Assembly: GCA_018826515.1 (NCBI GenBank)
Contig: JAHKAM010000060.1
Location: 62,001 to 126,000, forward strand
Direction of reading: 5' to 3'
Origin: Alphaproteobacteria bacterium
GTDB taxonomy: Bacteria > Pseudomonadota > Alphaproteobacteria > Caulobacterales > Caulobacteraceae
Length of the DNA stretch: 64,000 nucleotides
Made by a program: the position numbers and the translations under genes. Positions 1-8,185 of the stretch are shown here, in pieces (position 1 is the stretch's first letter; every line of letters begins with the position of its first letter). The notes beneath the pieces are model-generated. The model was not told where the DNA came from, did not search any database, and saw only the letters and a program-made list of their open reading frames with translations.

Positions 1-279
1 ATCTCGGCTCTGCGCGCCCGGCAGGTCAGGCCCGCCGACTTCCGCCGCTTCACCCATGTGATCGCCCTCGACCACGACAATCTCGCCAATCTGCGCAAGC
101 TGGCGCCGGCCGACGCGACCGCCGAGCTCAGCCTGCTGCTGGACCATGTCGAGGGCCGCGAGGGTCAGGCCGTCACGGACCCCTGGTTCGGGGACGAGGC
201 CGGGTTCGAGGTCACCTGGTCTGAAGTCACGGCCGCCGCCGCGACCCTCGCCGGCCGGCTGCGCCGCGACGCCCGCTAG
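1..279 (+). CDS. Low-molecular-weight protein-tyrosine-phosphatase family, C-terminal part (5' truncated by window)
   Basis: Frame 1 is open from the first base to the TAG at 277-279, so the gene starts before the window. The remaining 92 residues match the C-terminal half of LMW phosphatases: a region equivalent to ILAMDxxNLxxL (here VIALDHDNLANL) and the loop TDPWFGDEAGF, which carries the conserved Asp-Pro general-acid motif. The P-loop CX5R lies upstream and is not visible, so catalytic competence cannot be checked. The family dephosphorylates phosphotyrosine on cytoplasmic proteins such as exopolysaccharide kinases. The stop overlaps that of the convergent Kelch gene in a shared CTAG. 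Confidence 0.8.
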   Translation: MSALRARQVRPADFRRFTHVIALDHDNLANLRKLAPADATAELSLLLDHVEGREGQAVTDPWFGDEAGFEVTWSEVTAAAATLAGRLRRDAR

Positions 280-1301
280 AGCCGCAGCGCCTCGGCCACG
301 CCCCCCGCGCGGCCGCCGGAGACCACCTCGCCCCCGGCGATCGCATGGATCACCCCGTCCACCGCCGCCGCCGCAAGACCGTGCCGCGGCGTCCGCATCG
401 GCGGTCCCGGCTCCCAGCGGTCGGTCGCCGGATCATAGATCCAGGTCTCGGCGAACACCCCGCCGCCGCCCGGTGCGAACCACTCCCCGCCGAAGGCGAC
501 CAGCTTGCCCCCGGCCGCCGCCATGGCCAGCCCGCCGCCGACCTGCTGGCCCGTGGCCGACGAGGCCGGAATGGGGGCCAGCGTATCCCAGCGGTCCCCG
601 GCCGGATCATAGCGGTCCAGCCGCCCGGTCCCCCCGCCGCTCACCGTCCGGCCGCCGGCAACCCACAACGCTCCGTCCAGCACCGCCCCGGCCGCGCTGT
701 TGCGCGCCATCGGACAGGGCTGCGCTGTCTCCCACCGGCCCTCCCCCGGCAGGAAGATGCGATGCGTATCGACGTCGACCTGATCGTTCCACTGCCCGTT
801 GGCGGCGCCCGGCGACCGTCCGGTGACCAGATGCAGCCGGCCGCCCAGATCAACCCCGACCGTCTCGCTCAGCGGCCCCGGCATCCGCCCCGCCTCGCGC
901 CAGCCGTCGGCCTCCATGGCCCAGACCTCGGTCATGCCGGTCCAGTCGCCCGCCTCCGACCGGCCGTATCCGCCCAGGGCGAACACCGTCCCGTCGGCCC
1001 CGGCGATCAGCATCGGATGGTGCCGCGGCTGCGGCAGGCGCGGGCCCTCGCTCCAGACGTCGCTCGCCGGGTCATAGATCCCGGTGCGATCCTCGATCTC
1101 CGTCACCCGTCCGGGCCGGCGCAGCCCGCCGGCGGTGATGATCCGCCCGCCCGAAACCGCGCAATAGATCTCCTGCACCGCCCACGGCAGCGGGGCCCGG
1201 GCGGTCCAGCCTTCGGCCTGCGGCGCGGCCGGGGTGACCAGCGGTACCGCCGCCGTGGCTCCGGCGGCGGCGAGGAAGGCGCGGCGATCGATCTGGCTCA
1301 T
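276..1301 (-). CDS. Tat-exported Kelch-repeat beta-propeller protein
   Basis: 341 residues. The N-terminus is a twin-arginine signal: Asp-Arg-Arg-Ala-Phe-Leu at residues 5-10, then an Ala/Val-rich hydrophobic stretch ending around Ala-Pro-Ala-Ala-Pro. The rest consists of repeated Kelch blades, each with a Gly-Gly pair followed by a Tyr-Asp-Pro-x-x-(Asp/Ser)-x-Trp turn (for example YDPASDVW, YDPAGDRW, YDPATDRW). Kelch propellers are binding scaffolds, or in galactose oxidase a catalytic fold; no copper ligands are obvious, so no enzymatic role is assigned. Probably a folded periplasmic protein. It is convergent with the phosphatase gene and has no clear operon partner. Confidence 0.8.
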   Translation of the reverse strand: MSQIDRRAFLAAAGATAAVPLVTPAAPQAEGWTARAPLPWAVQEIYCAVSGGRIITAGGLRRPGRVTEIEDRTGIYDPASDVWSEGPRLPQPRHHPMLIAGADGTVFALGGYGRSEAGDWTGMTEVWAMEADGWREAGRMPGPLSETVGVDLGGRLHLVTGRSPGAANGQWNDQVDVDTHRIFLPGEGRWETAQPCPMARNSAAGAVLDGALWVAGGRTVSGGGTGRLDRYDPAGDRWDTLAPIPASSATGQQVGGGLAMAAAGGKLVAFGGEWFAPGGGGVFAETWIYDPATDRWEPGPPMRTPRHGLAAAAVDGVIHAIAGGEVVSGGRAGGVAEALRL

Positions 1302-1334
1302 GCCGCCAGCCTAACCCGAAGCGAGTGGCCGCGC

Positions 1335-1916
1335 CTATCCCGCCGCGCCGGTCGCCTGCAGCCTGAGGAACAGCACCCGGGCCGCGCCATAGTCGCGCGC
1401 GTCCAGACGTTCATAGCCCGGCGTGTCGATCTCGGGCTCGTCAGAGCCGCGTTCGAAGACCACGATCGCGCCGGGCCGGAGCCAATTGCCCTCGATCAGC
1501 CGGGCCAGCGCCTGCTCGCCCATCCCCTGGCGATACGGGGGGTCGAGGAAGGCCAGGTCGAAGGCCTCGCCGTCAGATCCGGGACGAACGCCCAGATCGA
1601 TCGCGCTGCGCCGGTGCACCCGGGTGCGACCCATGACGCCATAGGCGTCGGCGTTCTCGCGGATGGCCCCGCGCGCCTCGTCATCGGTCTCGACGAACAG
1701 GGCGAAGGCCGCGCCGCGACTGATGGCCTCGAAGCCCAGCGCGCCGGAGCCGGCGAACAGGTCCATGACCCGCATCCCCTCCAGCGGCTCGGCCCACGAC
1801 GCATGTTCCAACACATTGAACACGGCCTGACGGGCGCGATCCGAGGTCGGGCGCGTGCCCTGCCCCTCCGGCGCGACGATGGCCCGGCCCTTCAGGCTGC
1901 CGGCGACGATCCGCAT
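1335..1916 (-). CDS. rsmD: 16S rRNA (guanine(966)-N(2))-methyltransferase RsmD
   Basis: 193 residues, normal length for RsmD. It begins MRIVAGSLKGR, the typical family N-terminus. The SAM-binding motif DLFAGSGALG lies at residues 52-61, and the N-methyltransferase catalytic motif LDPPY at 124-128. The enzyme methylates the N2 of G966 in helix 31 of 16S rRNA. It starts 3 bases after the stop of the upstream pseudouridine synthase gene, with an AAGGA-type ribosome binding site inside that gene's end, so the two form one rRNA-modification operon. Confidence 0.95.
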   Translation of the reverse strand: MRIVAGSLKGRAIVAPEGQGTRPTSDRARQAVFNVLEHASWAEPLEGMRVMDLFAGSGALGFEAISRGAAFALFVETDDEARGAIRENADAYGVMGRTRVHRRSAIDLGVRPGSDGEAFDLAFLDPPYRQGMGEQALARLIEGNWLRPGAIVVFERGSDEPEIDTPGYERLDARDYGAARVLFLRLQATGAAG

Positions 1917-1919
1917 CGA

Positions 1920-3470
1920 TCAGTCCTTGGAACGGGGACCGCGCGGACTGCCGCGTCCACCGGCCGGTCCCGCACCTGGACGGGGGCTGCCGCGCCCGCC
2001 CGCCGGGCCGGCGCCGGGACGCGGAGAGCCGGGCTTGGAAAAGCCGCCCGGACGCGAGCCGCCGGGCTTGCCCGCGAACGGCGGCTTGCCGTCCGGTTTG
2101 CGGTCGAACGGGCGCTTGTCGCCGGGACGATCGTCAGACCGCGCCGCCGGACGGGCGCCGGTGCGGGCGTCGCCGCGGGGGCGGTCGATGAACTGGTCCT
2201 CGCGCGGCTTGAACACCCGCTTGGGCCGTTCGCCGGTCGCGGTCTCTGAGCCGTCCGGCCGGGCGCGAGGGGTGAAATTCTTCTTCGGATGCTCGAATTT
2301 CGGCGCAGCCTTGGCCCAGCCCGGCTTTTTCTGCGGCCGGGCGGCGCGGTCGGCGGCGGCGTCCGCGGCGGCGCCGGCGGCGCGCACGCGGCTGGGTTTG
2401 CGCGAGGGGTCGGAGATGGCCGAACCCGACGCGCCCTTGTGGATCGGCGCCGATGTCCGCCGCCCCGGGATCGGCGCGGGCGTCGAGACCGTATTGCCGG
2501 TCGGCAGGTTCTCGGGCCGGATATGGTCCGCCAGCATTTCGCGGATCACCCGAGGGCCGACCTCCTCGACCGAACCAACGGGCAGTGTGCCCAGCTGGAA
2601 CGGGCCATAGGCGAGGCGGATCAGCCGGTTCACGGTCAGGCCGAGATGCTCCAGCACCTTGCGGACCTCGCGGTTCTTGCCCTCGGTGATGGAGACGCTG
2701 ATCCACAGATTGGCGGGAGCGTTCCCCTCGGTCTCCTTGGCCTTGTCCAGCGTGGCTTCGATCGGGCCGTAGCGCACGCCGTCGACGGTCACCCCGTCCT
2801 TCAGCGAATCCAGCTGCAGCTGGCTGACGCGACCGCGGGCGCGGGCCCGGTACTGGCGCACCAGCTCCGTCGAGGGCAGCTCCAGGGCGCGGCTCAGCTC
2901 GCCGTCATTGGTCAGGAGCAACAGGCCCTCGGTGTTGAGGTCGAGCCGGCCGACCGACAGCACCCGCGGCAGGCCGCTGGGCAGGGCGTCGAAAACGGTC
3001 GGCCGCCCCGCCGGATCGGTGTGCGAGGTCAGCAGGCCGGCCGGCTTGTGATAGCGCCAGACCCGCGTCGCCTCGGCCGAGCCGATCGGCTTGCCGTCGA
3101 CGGTGATGACGTCGTCGCGCGTCACCAGAACCGCCGGGGTGTCGAGAATCTTGCCGTTGACCGCCACCTTGCCGAGCCCGATCAGCCGCTCCACCTCGCG
3201 GCGCGAGGCGATGCCGGCCCGCGCCATGACCTTGGCGATCCGCTCGCTGCGCCGGGGCGCTTCATCGGCCTTCGGACCGGGCTTGCCGTCCTTCGGGAAG
3301 GGTTTTCCGCCGGGCTTGCCGCCCGGTCTGCCAAAGGATTTGCCGTCTTTGGGCGGGCCGCGATCGTCGCTGCTCTCGACGCGCTTGACGTAGGGTTTGC
3401 GGGGGCCGTCGCGGCTGTCGTCTTGACGCGGGCGCGGCTTCTTGTCGTTGTCTCGGGGATGGCTGGCCAT
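1920..3470 (-). CDS. RluB/RsuA-family 23S rRNA pseudouridine synthase with long basic tails
   Basis: 516 residues from ATG at 3470. Residues 1-72 are Lys/Pro/Gly-rich and disordered. An S4 RNA-binding domain follows (about 75-130, with RIAKVMARAGIASRREVE), then the RsuA/RluB synthase domain with catalytic Asp177 in GRLDLNTEGLLLL and the ITEGKNREVRKVLEH motif. The last roughly 180 residues are a low-complexity Arg/Pro/Gly/Lys tail ending in two copies of a GSPRPGAGPAGGR-like unit. The family isomerises uridine in helix 89 of 23S rRNA (RluB) or the equivalent. The open frame runs upstream through tadA, but the S4-proximal start at 3470 fits better. It overlaps tadA head-to-head by 12 bp and is co-transcribed with rsmD. 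Confidence 0.88.
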   Translation of the reverse strand: MASHPRDNDKKPRPRQDDSRDGPRKPYVKRVESSDDRGPPKDGKSFGRPGGKPGGKPFPKDGKPGPKADEAPRRSERIAKVMARAGIASRREVERLIGLGKVAVNGKILDTPAVLVTRDDVITVDGKPIGSAEATRVWRYHKPAGLLTSHTDPAGRPTVFDALPSGLPRVLSVGRLDLNTEGLLLLTNDGELSRALELPSTELVRQYRARARGRVSQLQLDSLKDGVTVDGVRYGPIEATLDKAKETEGNAPANLWISVSITEGKNREVRKVLEHLGLTVNRLIRLAYGPFQLGTLPVGSVEEVGPRVIREMLADHIRPENLPTGNTVSTPAPIPGRRTSAPIHKGASGSAISDPSRKPSRVRAAGAAADAAADRAARPQKKPGWAKAAPKFEHPKKNFTPRARPDGSETATGERPKRVFKPREDQFIDRPRGDARTGARPAARSDDRPGDKRPFDRKPDGKPPFAGKPGGSRPGGFSKPGSPRPGAGPAGGRGSPRPGAGPAGGRGSPRGPRSKD

Positions 3471-3944
3471 GATGAGCGGTTCATGCACATGGCCTTGGCG
3501 TGTGCGCAAGCGGCGGCGGACGCGGGAGAGACTCCCGTCGGCTGCGTGATCGTCGACGAATCGACCGGCGAGGTCGTCGCCGAGGGCCGCAACGGCCCCA
3601 TCGGCGCCCACGATCCGACGGCCCATGCCGAGATCGTCGCCATGCGCGCGGCGGCGTCGAAACGGGGCAACTACCGCCTGACGGGCCTGACCCTCTATGT
3701 GACGCTCGAACCCTGCGCCATGTGCGCCGGCGCCATCAGCCACGCCCGCATCGGCCGGGTGGTCTGGGGGGCGGACGATCCCAAGGGCGGCGCCGTGGCG
3801 CACGGTCCGCGCTTTTTCGACCAGCCGACCTGTCACTGGAGGCCCGGGACCGAGGGCGGAGTCCTGGCCGCCGAGGGCGGCGATTTGCTGCGCGCCTTCT
3901 TCCGCGCCCGCCGTAAAGGAACGGCGGCGCCCGATGCACGTTAG
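3459..3944 (+). CDS. tadA: tRNA-specific adenosine deaminase TadA
   Basis: 161 residues. Zinc/catalytic motifs: His-Ala-Glu at 56-58 (HAEIVAMR) and PCAMCAGAI from residue 85, as in TadA deaminases that make inosine-34 in tRNA-Arg(ACG). The C-terminal part, WGADDPKGGAV, is typical of TadA rather than of cytidine or guanine deaminases. Start at 3459 (MAGHDERFMHMALACAQ) matches the usual length; Met codons at 3483 and 3489 are possible alternatives. With the 3459 start the first 12 bp also encode the first four codons of the opposite-strand pseudouridine synthase, so each promoter must lie within the other gene. Confidence 0.92.
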   Translation: MAGHDERFMHMALACAQAAADAGETPVGCVIVDESTGEVVAEGRNGPIGAHDPTAHAEIVAMRAAASKRGNYRLTGLTLYVTLEPCAMCAGAISHARIGRVVWGADDPKGGAVAHGPRFFDQPTCHWRPGTEGGVLAAEGGDLLRAFFRARRKGTAAPDAR

Positions 3945-3984
3945 TCCGCCGGGCCTTACAGCCCCGCTTGTTTTGAGAGTTTGT

Positions 3985-4392
3985 ATGAAATTTCCGGCCG
4001 CCGCCGTCGCCCTCGCCGGGCTCGTAACCGCCGCCTGTGGCCAGCAGCCGACCGCGGTGTCCGACGACGGGGAGGCGGTCCGGGAACGGGCCCAGGCCGC
4101 CCAGACCGCGAAACGCCGGACCGGCGCCGAACTCCAGGACCGGGCCCTGAACCGCGTCATCCGGACCGTCTATCTGTGCGACAACAGCGAACGGCTGTCG
4201 GTCGATTTCGACAATCCGCGCCAGATGGCGACGGTGCGCAACTCCAGCGGCGAGGCGGTCGACCTGTATCAGGAGCGGGCCGCCGAGGGCATCTGGTACA
4301 AGGCCTCCGGCTACGAGCTGCGCGGCAAGGGCGTTATGGCGACCTGGACATCGGACGGACGGCCGCCGACCGCCTGCCGGGCCCTCGACTAG
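3985..4392 (+). CDS. MliC-like (C-type lysozyme inhibitor family) lipoprotein
   Basis: 135 residues from ATG 3985, preceded by GAGAG at good spacing; an earlier in-frame ATG at 3934 would bury the signal peptide. Residues 1-17 form a signal peptide ending in lipobox VTAAC, with Cys18 as the lipidation site. The C-terminal 75 residues follow the MliC pattern: YLCDN near the start of the domain, alternating beta strands, GIWYKASGYELRGKGVMATW, and a final Cys (CRALD) that can pair with the first. MliC proteins sit in the outer membrane or periplasm and block host lysozyme. The gene shares CTAG with the convergent GNAT gene. Confidence 0.8.
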   Translation: MKFPAAAVALAGLVTAACGQQPTAVSDDGEAVRERAQAAQTAKRRTGAELQDRALNRVIRTVYLCDNSERLSVDFDNPRQMATVRNSSGEAVDLYQERAAEGIWYKASGYELRGKGVMATWTSDGRPPTACRALD

Positions 4393-4991
4393 CCGAAGAT
4401 CGCGAGGCGCGCGTCCAGCCGCGCGCGCACTTCGGGCCAGTCATCGTCGAGAATCGCGAACTGCGCGGTGTCCCGAATCCGGCCCTTGAAGGTGATCTTG
4501 TGCTTGCGCAGGACGCCCTCGTCGCGCGCGCCCAATTTGCGGATGGCCGCCTGACTGGCCGGATTGATGGCGTCGGTGAGGATCTCGACCCGCACCGCTC
4601 CGGCGTCGAAGGCATGGCCGAGCAGCAGCCGTTTGCAGGCTGGATTGACCGCGCCCCCGCGCGCCTCCGGCCGGTAGAAGGTCGAGCCGATCTCGCAGCG
4701 GCGATAGTCAGGCTTGATCTCGTACAGGCTGGTCGTGCCGACCAGCGCCCCGTCGTCCCGACGCCGCACCGCCCAGGCGATGCGTGTGCCCTGCGCCATG
4801 GCGCTCAACGCCGACCGCCACCAGCCGTCGAAATGGGCGCCGTAGCCGGCGGCGACCATGATGTCCCAGGACTCCGGATCGCAGTCGAGCGCGGCGCGCA
4901 TCTCCGCTTCCAGCGACGGGGTGAACGGCTCCAGCCGCACGAAGCGGTTCTCCAGCGGCTCGGCGGCCAGCGCCATCGGGGCGAGGCTCAC
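4389..4991 (-). CDS. GNAT-family N-acetyltransferase (RimJ/RimL-like)
   Basis: 200 residues from GTG 4991. The sequence [21 protein letters not shown], the central [28 protein letters not shown] and [29 protein letters not shown] correspond to the acetyl-CoA binding and C-terminal strands of RimJ/RimL-type acetyltransferases. The substrate is unknown. The GTG overlaps the aroB stop as GTGA and is preceded by GAAGG at 6-base spacing, which favours it over the in-frame ATG at 4976. It is the third gene of an aroK-aroB-GNAT transcription unit; nothing links it mechanistically to the shikimate pathway. Confidence 0.82.
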   Translation of the reverse strand: MSLAPMALAAEPLENRFVRLEPFTPSLEAEMRAALDCDPESWDIMVAAGYGAHFDGWWRSALSAMAQGTRIAWAVRRRDDGALVGTTSLYEIKPDYRRCEIGSTFYRPEARGGAVNPACKRLLLGHAFDAGAVRVEILTDAINPASQAAIRKLGARDEGVLRKHKITFKGRIRDTAQFAILDDDWPEVRARLDARLAIFG

Positions 4992-6094
4992 GATGCGCCT
5001 TCGGTCTTCAGGAAGGCGGCCAGCGTCGCCCGGTCGACGGCCCTGTCGACAAAAGCGTCGCCGATCGCGCGGGCCAGGACGAGCGTCAGCCGACCGCCCT
5101 CGGCCTTCTTGTCGCCCGCCATCCGGTCCATCAGCCGATCCGAACCGAACACGCCGGCCTGCTCCAGACGGGTCGGCAGGCCCGCGGCGGCGGTCACCGC
5201 CTCCACCCTCTCGGCATCGGCGCCGGAGCACAGCCCACGCGCCGCCGAAAAGCGGAAGGCCAGGGCGCAACCCAGGGCCACGGCCTCGCCATGGGTCAGA
5301 ATCGCCTCGTCGAAGCCCAGCTCGGCCTCGAGCGCGTGGCCAAAGGTGTGGCCGAGATTCAGCAGGGCGCGTCGGCCGACTTCCTTCTGGTCCTCGCCGA
5401 CGATGGCGCTCTTGATCTCGACCGAACGGACGACGGCCCGGATCAGGGCGGCGGCGTCGCCGGTCGCGCCCCCCGCCCCCTCTCCCGCCAGCCAGTCGAG
5501 GAAGGCGGCATCGCAGATCAGACCGTGCTTCAGCACCTCGGCCCAGCCAGAGCGCAGCTGGCGCGGCGGCAGGGTGGCCAGCAGATCGATATCGGCGACG
5601 ACCAGCCGCGGCTGGTGAAAGGCGCCGACCAGGTTCTTGCCCCGCGGCGTATCGATCGCCGTCTTGCCGCCAACCGAGGAATCGACCTGGGCCAGCAAGG
5701 TCGTAGGAACCTGCACGAAATCGATGCCGCGCATGTAGAGCGCCGCCGCCAGCCCGGCGAGGTCGCCGACCACCCCCCCGCCGAGCGCCACGATCCGGTC
5801 GCGACGGTCGAGCCCGAAGGCCAGCAGCCGGTCGATCACCCGCTCCAGCTCGGCGAAGGATTTGGACGCCTCTCCGGGCGGCACGGTCAGCAGCCGCGCG
5901 TGGACTCCCGCCGCCTTGAGGGCCGCCAGCACCGCGGGACCATGAAGGCCGGCGACGGTCTCGTCGGTGACGATCACGGTCCGACCCGGTCCCATCGCCG
6001 CGATCCGCGCCGCGAGATCGGGCAGCAGGTCGCGACCTATGACCACGTCATAGGCCTGAAAGCCGTCGCCGGAGACGCCGATCACCGTGCTCAT
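4988..6094 (-). CDS. aroB: 3-dehydroquinate synthase AroB
   Basis: 368 residues, usual family length. NAD-binding [10 protein letters not shown] lies at about 106-115, followed by the [21 protein letters not shown] signature at about 128-148 and NLVGAFHQP. AroB converts DAHP to 3-dehydroquinate, step 2 of the shikimate pathway leading to chorismate, which the trp genes at the other end of this window consume. The metal-ligand region includes the C-terminal [12 protein letters not shown] motif. The start overlaps the aroK stop by ATGA, so the two are translationally coupled. Confidence 0.97.
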   Translation of the reverse strand: MSTVIGVSGDGFQAYDVVIGRDLLPDLAARIAAMGPGRTVIVTDETVAGLHGPAVLAALKAAGVHARLLTVPPGEASKSFAELERVIDRLLAFGLDRRDRIVALGGGVVGDLAGLAAALYMRGIDFVQVPTTLLAQVDSSVGGKTAIDTPRGKNLVGAFHQPRLVVADIDLLATLPPRQLRSGWAEVLKHGLICDAAFLDWLAGEGAGGATGDAAALIRAVVRSVEIKSAIVGEDQKEVGRRALLNLGHTFGHALEAELGFDEAILTHGEAVALGCALAFRFSAARGLCSGADAERVEAVTAAAGLPTRLEQAGVFGSDRLMDRMAGDKKAEGGRLTLVLARAIGDAFVDRAVDRATLAAFLKTEGAS

Positions 6095-6711
6095 GCCGTG
6101 GCCCCGGCGAACCAGGCGTCCAGGGCGCGGACGATGGCTTCGACCGCCTCGGCATGGGCGCCGCCGGCCACATCGACCGTCACATCGGCGGCGGCGTAGA
6201 ACGGATAGCGGATCTCGGCCATGCCCCTCAGCGCCTCCAGCGGATCACGCCCGCGCAGCAGCGGGCGGGTGTCGCGGCGCTGCACCCGGGCCGCGACCGT
6301 CTCAAGGTCCGCCCGCATCCAGACCGTGACCGCCCGCGCCTTGAGCTCGGCCCGGGTTTCGGGATTGAGCACGGCGCCGCCGCCGGTCGCCAGCACCATA
6401 CGCGGCGCCTGCAACAGGCGCTTCAGCACGCGCGCCTCTCCGGCCCGGAACTCCGCCTCGCCCAATCTGGCGAAGATGTCCGAGACGGTCATGGACGCCG
6501 CCGCCTCGATCTCGATGTCGCCGTCGGCGAAGGGCAGGCCAAGCCGTTTGGCGAGGCGGCGGCCGACCGTCGATTTGCCCACGCCCATCAGCCCGACCAG
6601 GGCTATGGTGCGCTCATGAACGGGAATCGGTTCGCCATCGAGCGCCACGGAGCTCACGGCCGGCCTCGCGGGAGGCGGCGGGTCGGCGACGGGACGGGTG
6701 GCGGCAGGCAC
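6091..6711 (-). CDS. aroK: Shikimate kinase AroK
   Basis: 206 residues. Walker [10 protein letters not shown] lies at about 40-48, preceded by a roughly 35-residue Pro/Ala-rich N-terminal extension. Shikimate-binding elements are present: the acidic pair in [24 protein letters not shown] and the Arg of EIRYPFY. It phosphorylates shikimate at the 3-OH using ATP. Coupled to aroB by a 4-base ATGA overlap. Only 56 bp separate it from the divergent xerD, so the promoters of both lie there. A shorter start close to the kinase domain cannot be excluded. Confidence 0.96.
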   Translation of the reverse strand: MPAATRPVADPPPPARPAVSSVALDGEPIPVHERTIALVGLMGVGKSTVGRRLAKRLGLPFADGDIEIEAAASMTVSDIFARLGEAEFRAGEARVLKRLLQAPRMVLATGGGAVLNPETRAELKARAVTVWMRADLETVAARVQRRDTRPLLRGRDPLEALRGMAEIRYPFYAAADVTVDVAGGAHAEAVEAIVRALDAWFAGATA

Positions 6712-6767
6712 GGCATGACCCGACCACCCTCTACACCAAGCGCCGCCCTCGCAAAGGGCTCAGGCGC

Positions 6768-7667
6768 ATGAGCACGCCGCAGGTCGAAGCCTTTCTGGAG
6801 ATGATGGCGGTCGAACGCGACGCCTCGCCCCACACCCTGTCGGCCTATGGCCGCGATCTGGCGGACGCCGAGGCGGGAATCGCGGGTGGCCTGATGGCCG
6901 GCGACGAGGCCGGGGTCGAGGCCTGGTACGCCGATCTGGGCCGCCGCGGCTTGTCGCCCGCGACCCAGGCGCGGCGTCGCTCTGCGGTGCGGCAGTTCTA
7001 TCGCTTCGTTCTCGGCGAGGGCTGGCGGGCCGACGATCCCTCCCGACGGCTGGACGCGCCGAAACAGGGCCGCAACCTGCCGCGGACCCTGACCGGCGAC
7101 GAGATCGAACGCCTGCTGACCGCCGCCGCGACCCGGGACGGCGCGGGCGGCCTGCGCCTCGTGGCGCTGGTGGAGCTGGCCTACGCCTCCGGCCTGCGCG
7201 TTTCGGAGCTGCTGGGCCTGAAGGTCGAGGCGGTGCGGCGCGATCCCGCTTTCCTCATCGTTCGCGGCAAGGGCGGAAAGGAGCGGCTGGCCCCGCTCAA
7301 CCCCTCGGCGCGCGAGGCGGTGAAGATCTGGCTGCTCGCGCGCGACGCCGCCCGGCCGGAGAAGGCCCCCGACAGTCCCTGGCTGTTCCCGTCCGCCTCG
7401 GCCAGGGGACATCTGACCCCGCGCCGCTTCGCCCAATTGCTGGATCAGGCCGCAGTCGACGCCGGCATCGATCCGGCCCGGGTCAGCCCCCACGTCCTGC
7501 GCCACGCCTTCGCCACCCATCTGCTGGAAGGCGGCGCCGACCTGCGCGTGGTCCAGACCCTGCTGGGCCACGCCGACATCGCCACCACCCAGATCTACAC
7601 CCATGTCGCGACGGATAGGCTGACACAGGTCGTGCGCGACAAGCACCCCTTGGCGCGGGATGAGTGA
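6768..7667 (+). CDS. xerD: Site-specific tyrosine recombinase XerD
   Basis: 299 residues, matching XerD length. N-terminal SAM-like core-binding domain about 1-95; catalytic domain about 105-295. All tyrosine-recombinase catalytic residues are visible: Arg144 (SGLRVSELLG), Lys168 (RGKGGKER), His242 and Arg245 (HVLRHAFATHL), His268 (LLGHAD) and nucleophile Tyr277 (IYTHV). With XerC it resolves chromosome dimers at dif. Its position beside aroK and the absence of any attachment site or mobile genes argue for the housekeeping XerD rather than an integrase. Confidence 0.93.
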   Translation: MSTPQVEAFLEMMAVERDASPHTLSAYGRDLADAEAGIAGGLMAGDEAGVEAWYADLGRRGLSPATQARRRSAVRQFYRFVLGEGWRADDPSRRLDAPKQGRNLPRTLTGDEIERLLTAAATRDGAGGLRLVALVELAYASGLRVSELLGLKVEAVRRDPAFLIVRGKGGKERLAPLNPSAREAVKIWLLARDAARPEKAPDSPWLFPSASARGHLTPRRFAQLLDQAAVDAGIDPARVSPHVLRHAFATHLLEGGADLRVVQTLLGHADIATTQIYTHVATDRLTQVVRDKHPLARDE

Positions 7668-7685
7668 CGGCGCATAATCACCGCC

Positions 7686-7907
7686 ATGAGCCAGTCCTTC
7701 TACGTCAAGGCTTTCTGGGACGCTGACGCCAGCGTGTGGTGCAGTGAATCCAACATTCCCGGCTTGGTCCTGCAGACCGAAACGCTTGAGGAATTCCAGG
7801 ATCTGATCCAGCATTTCGCTCCCGAACTCCTGGCGGAAAGCGGCATCCACGATCCCGTGCCAATCCGCTTTGAAGCGGTCAGGCAACTGGACGGCGTCGC
7901 CGCCTAG
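7686..7907 (+). CDS. DUF1902-family HicB-like antitoxin
   Basis: 73 residues. It fits the DUF1902 pattern: FYVKAFWDADASVWCSESNIPGLVLQTETLEEFQDLI then PELLAESG, the half-HicB fold that pairs with HicA toxins. No DNA-binding helix-turn-helix is visible in this short form, so autoregulation may need another factor. The stop TAG is followed at once by a HicA-like reading frame, the normal antitoxin-first order for DUF1902/HicA pairs. It lies 18 bp after xerD and may be read through from it. Confidence 0.82.
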   Translation: MSQSFYVKAFWDADASVWCSESNIPGLVLQTETLEEFQDLIQHFAPELLAESGIHDPVPIRFEAVRQLDGVAA

Positions 7908-7909
7908 GC

Positions 7910-8101
7910 ATAGTCGGCGACTATTATCGCGACGTGACCCGCCTGCTGCGCGAGGCCGGTTACGAGAGGGTTCCCGGCGGCAGAGGCAGCCACGAAAAGT
8001 GGCGCTACCCGGGCCGGCCTACGGTCATCGTCCCCGCAAAGCCGCTCAGACATATGGCCAACGAGGTCCTTAAACAGGCCGGCCTGCCCAAGGCCTTTTG
8101 A
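7910..8101 (+). CDS. HicA-type mRNA interferase toxin, apparent start-codon loss (ATA) or GTG-initiated short form
   Basis: The frame reads VGDYYRDVTRLLREAGYERV, then the HicA catalytic region GGRGSHEKWRYPG with the essential Gly-Ser-His, a VIVPAK segment and the conserved end HMANEVLKQAGLPKAF. HicA folds as a small dsRNA-binding-like domain that cleaves mRNA. The family normally starts Met-x-x-(D/G)-Y-Y-R-(D/E)-V; here the codon in the Met position (7910-7912) is ATA. From the in-frame stop at 7871-7873 to 7934 there is no ATG, GTG or TTG. Only GTG 7934 (giving 55 residues without the first helix residues) remains. Possibly an attenuated or dead toxin. Confidence 0.68.
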   Translation: MVGDYYRDVTRLLREAGYERVPGGRGSHEKWRYPGRPTVIVPAKPLRHMANEVLKQAGLPKAF

Positions 8102-8185
8102 ACCGGCGCTTGCTCCCCGGCGTTGACCTGACTAGGTTCCGCCGCCTTCCGATGCGCCACGCGGCGCGCCTGTTCCGGACGCCTT

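Noticed and set aside
3471-4160. Upstream extension of the pseudouridine synthase frame through tadA to 4160
   Set aside because: The extension is antisense to conserved tadA residues and encodes no domain; the start at 3470 matches the disordered N-terminus leading directly to the S4 domain.
6768-7667. XerD as an integrase of a mobile element
   Set aside because: Length, residues and context are those of chromosomal XerD; no attachment repeats, tRNA target or phage genes are adjacent.
8102-8185. accA promoter at TTGACC near 8123
   Set aside because: No acceptable -10 element follows at 16-18 bases, so it was not listed.
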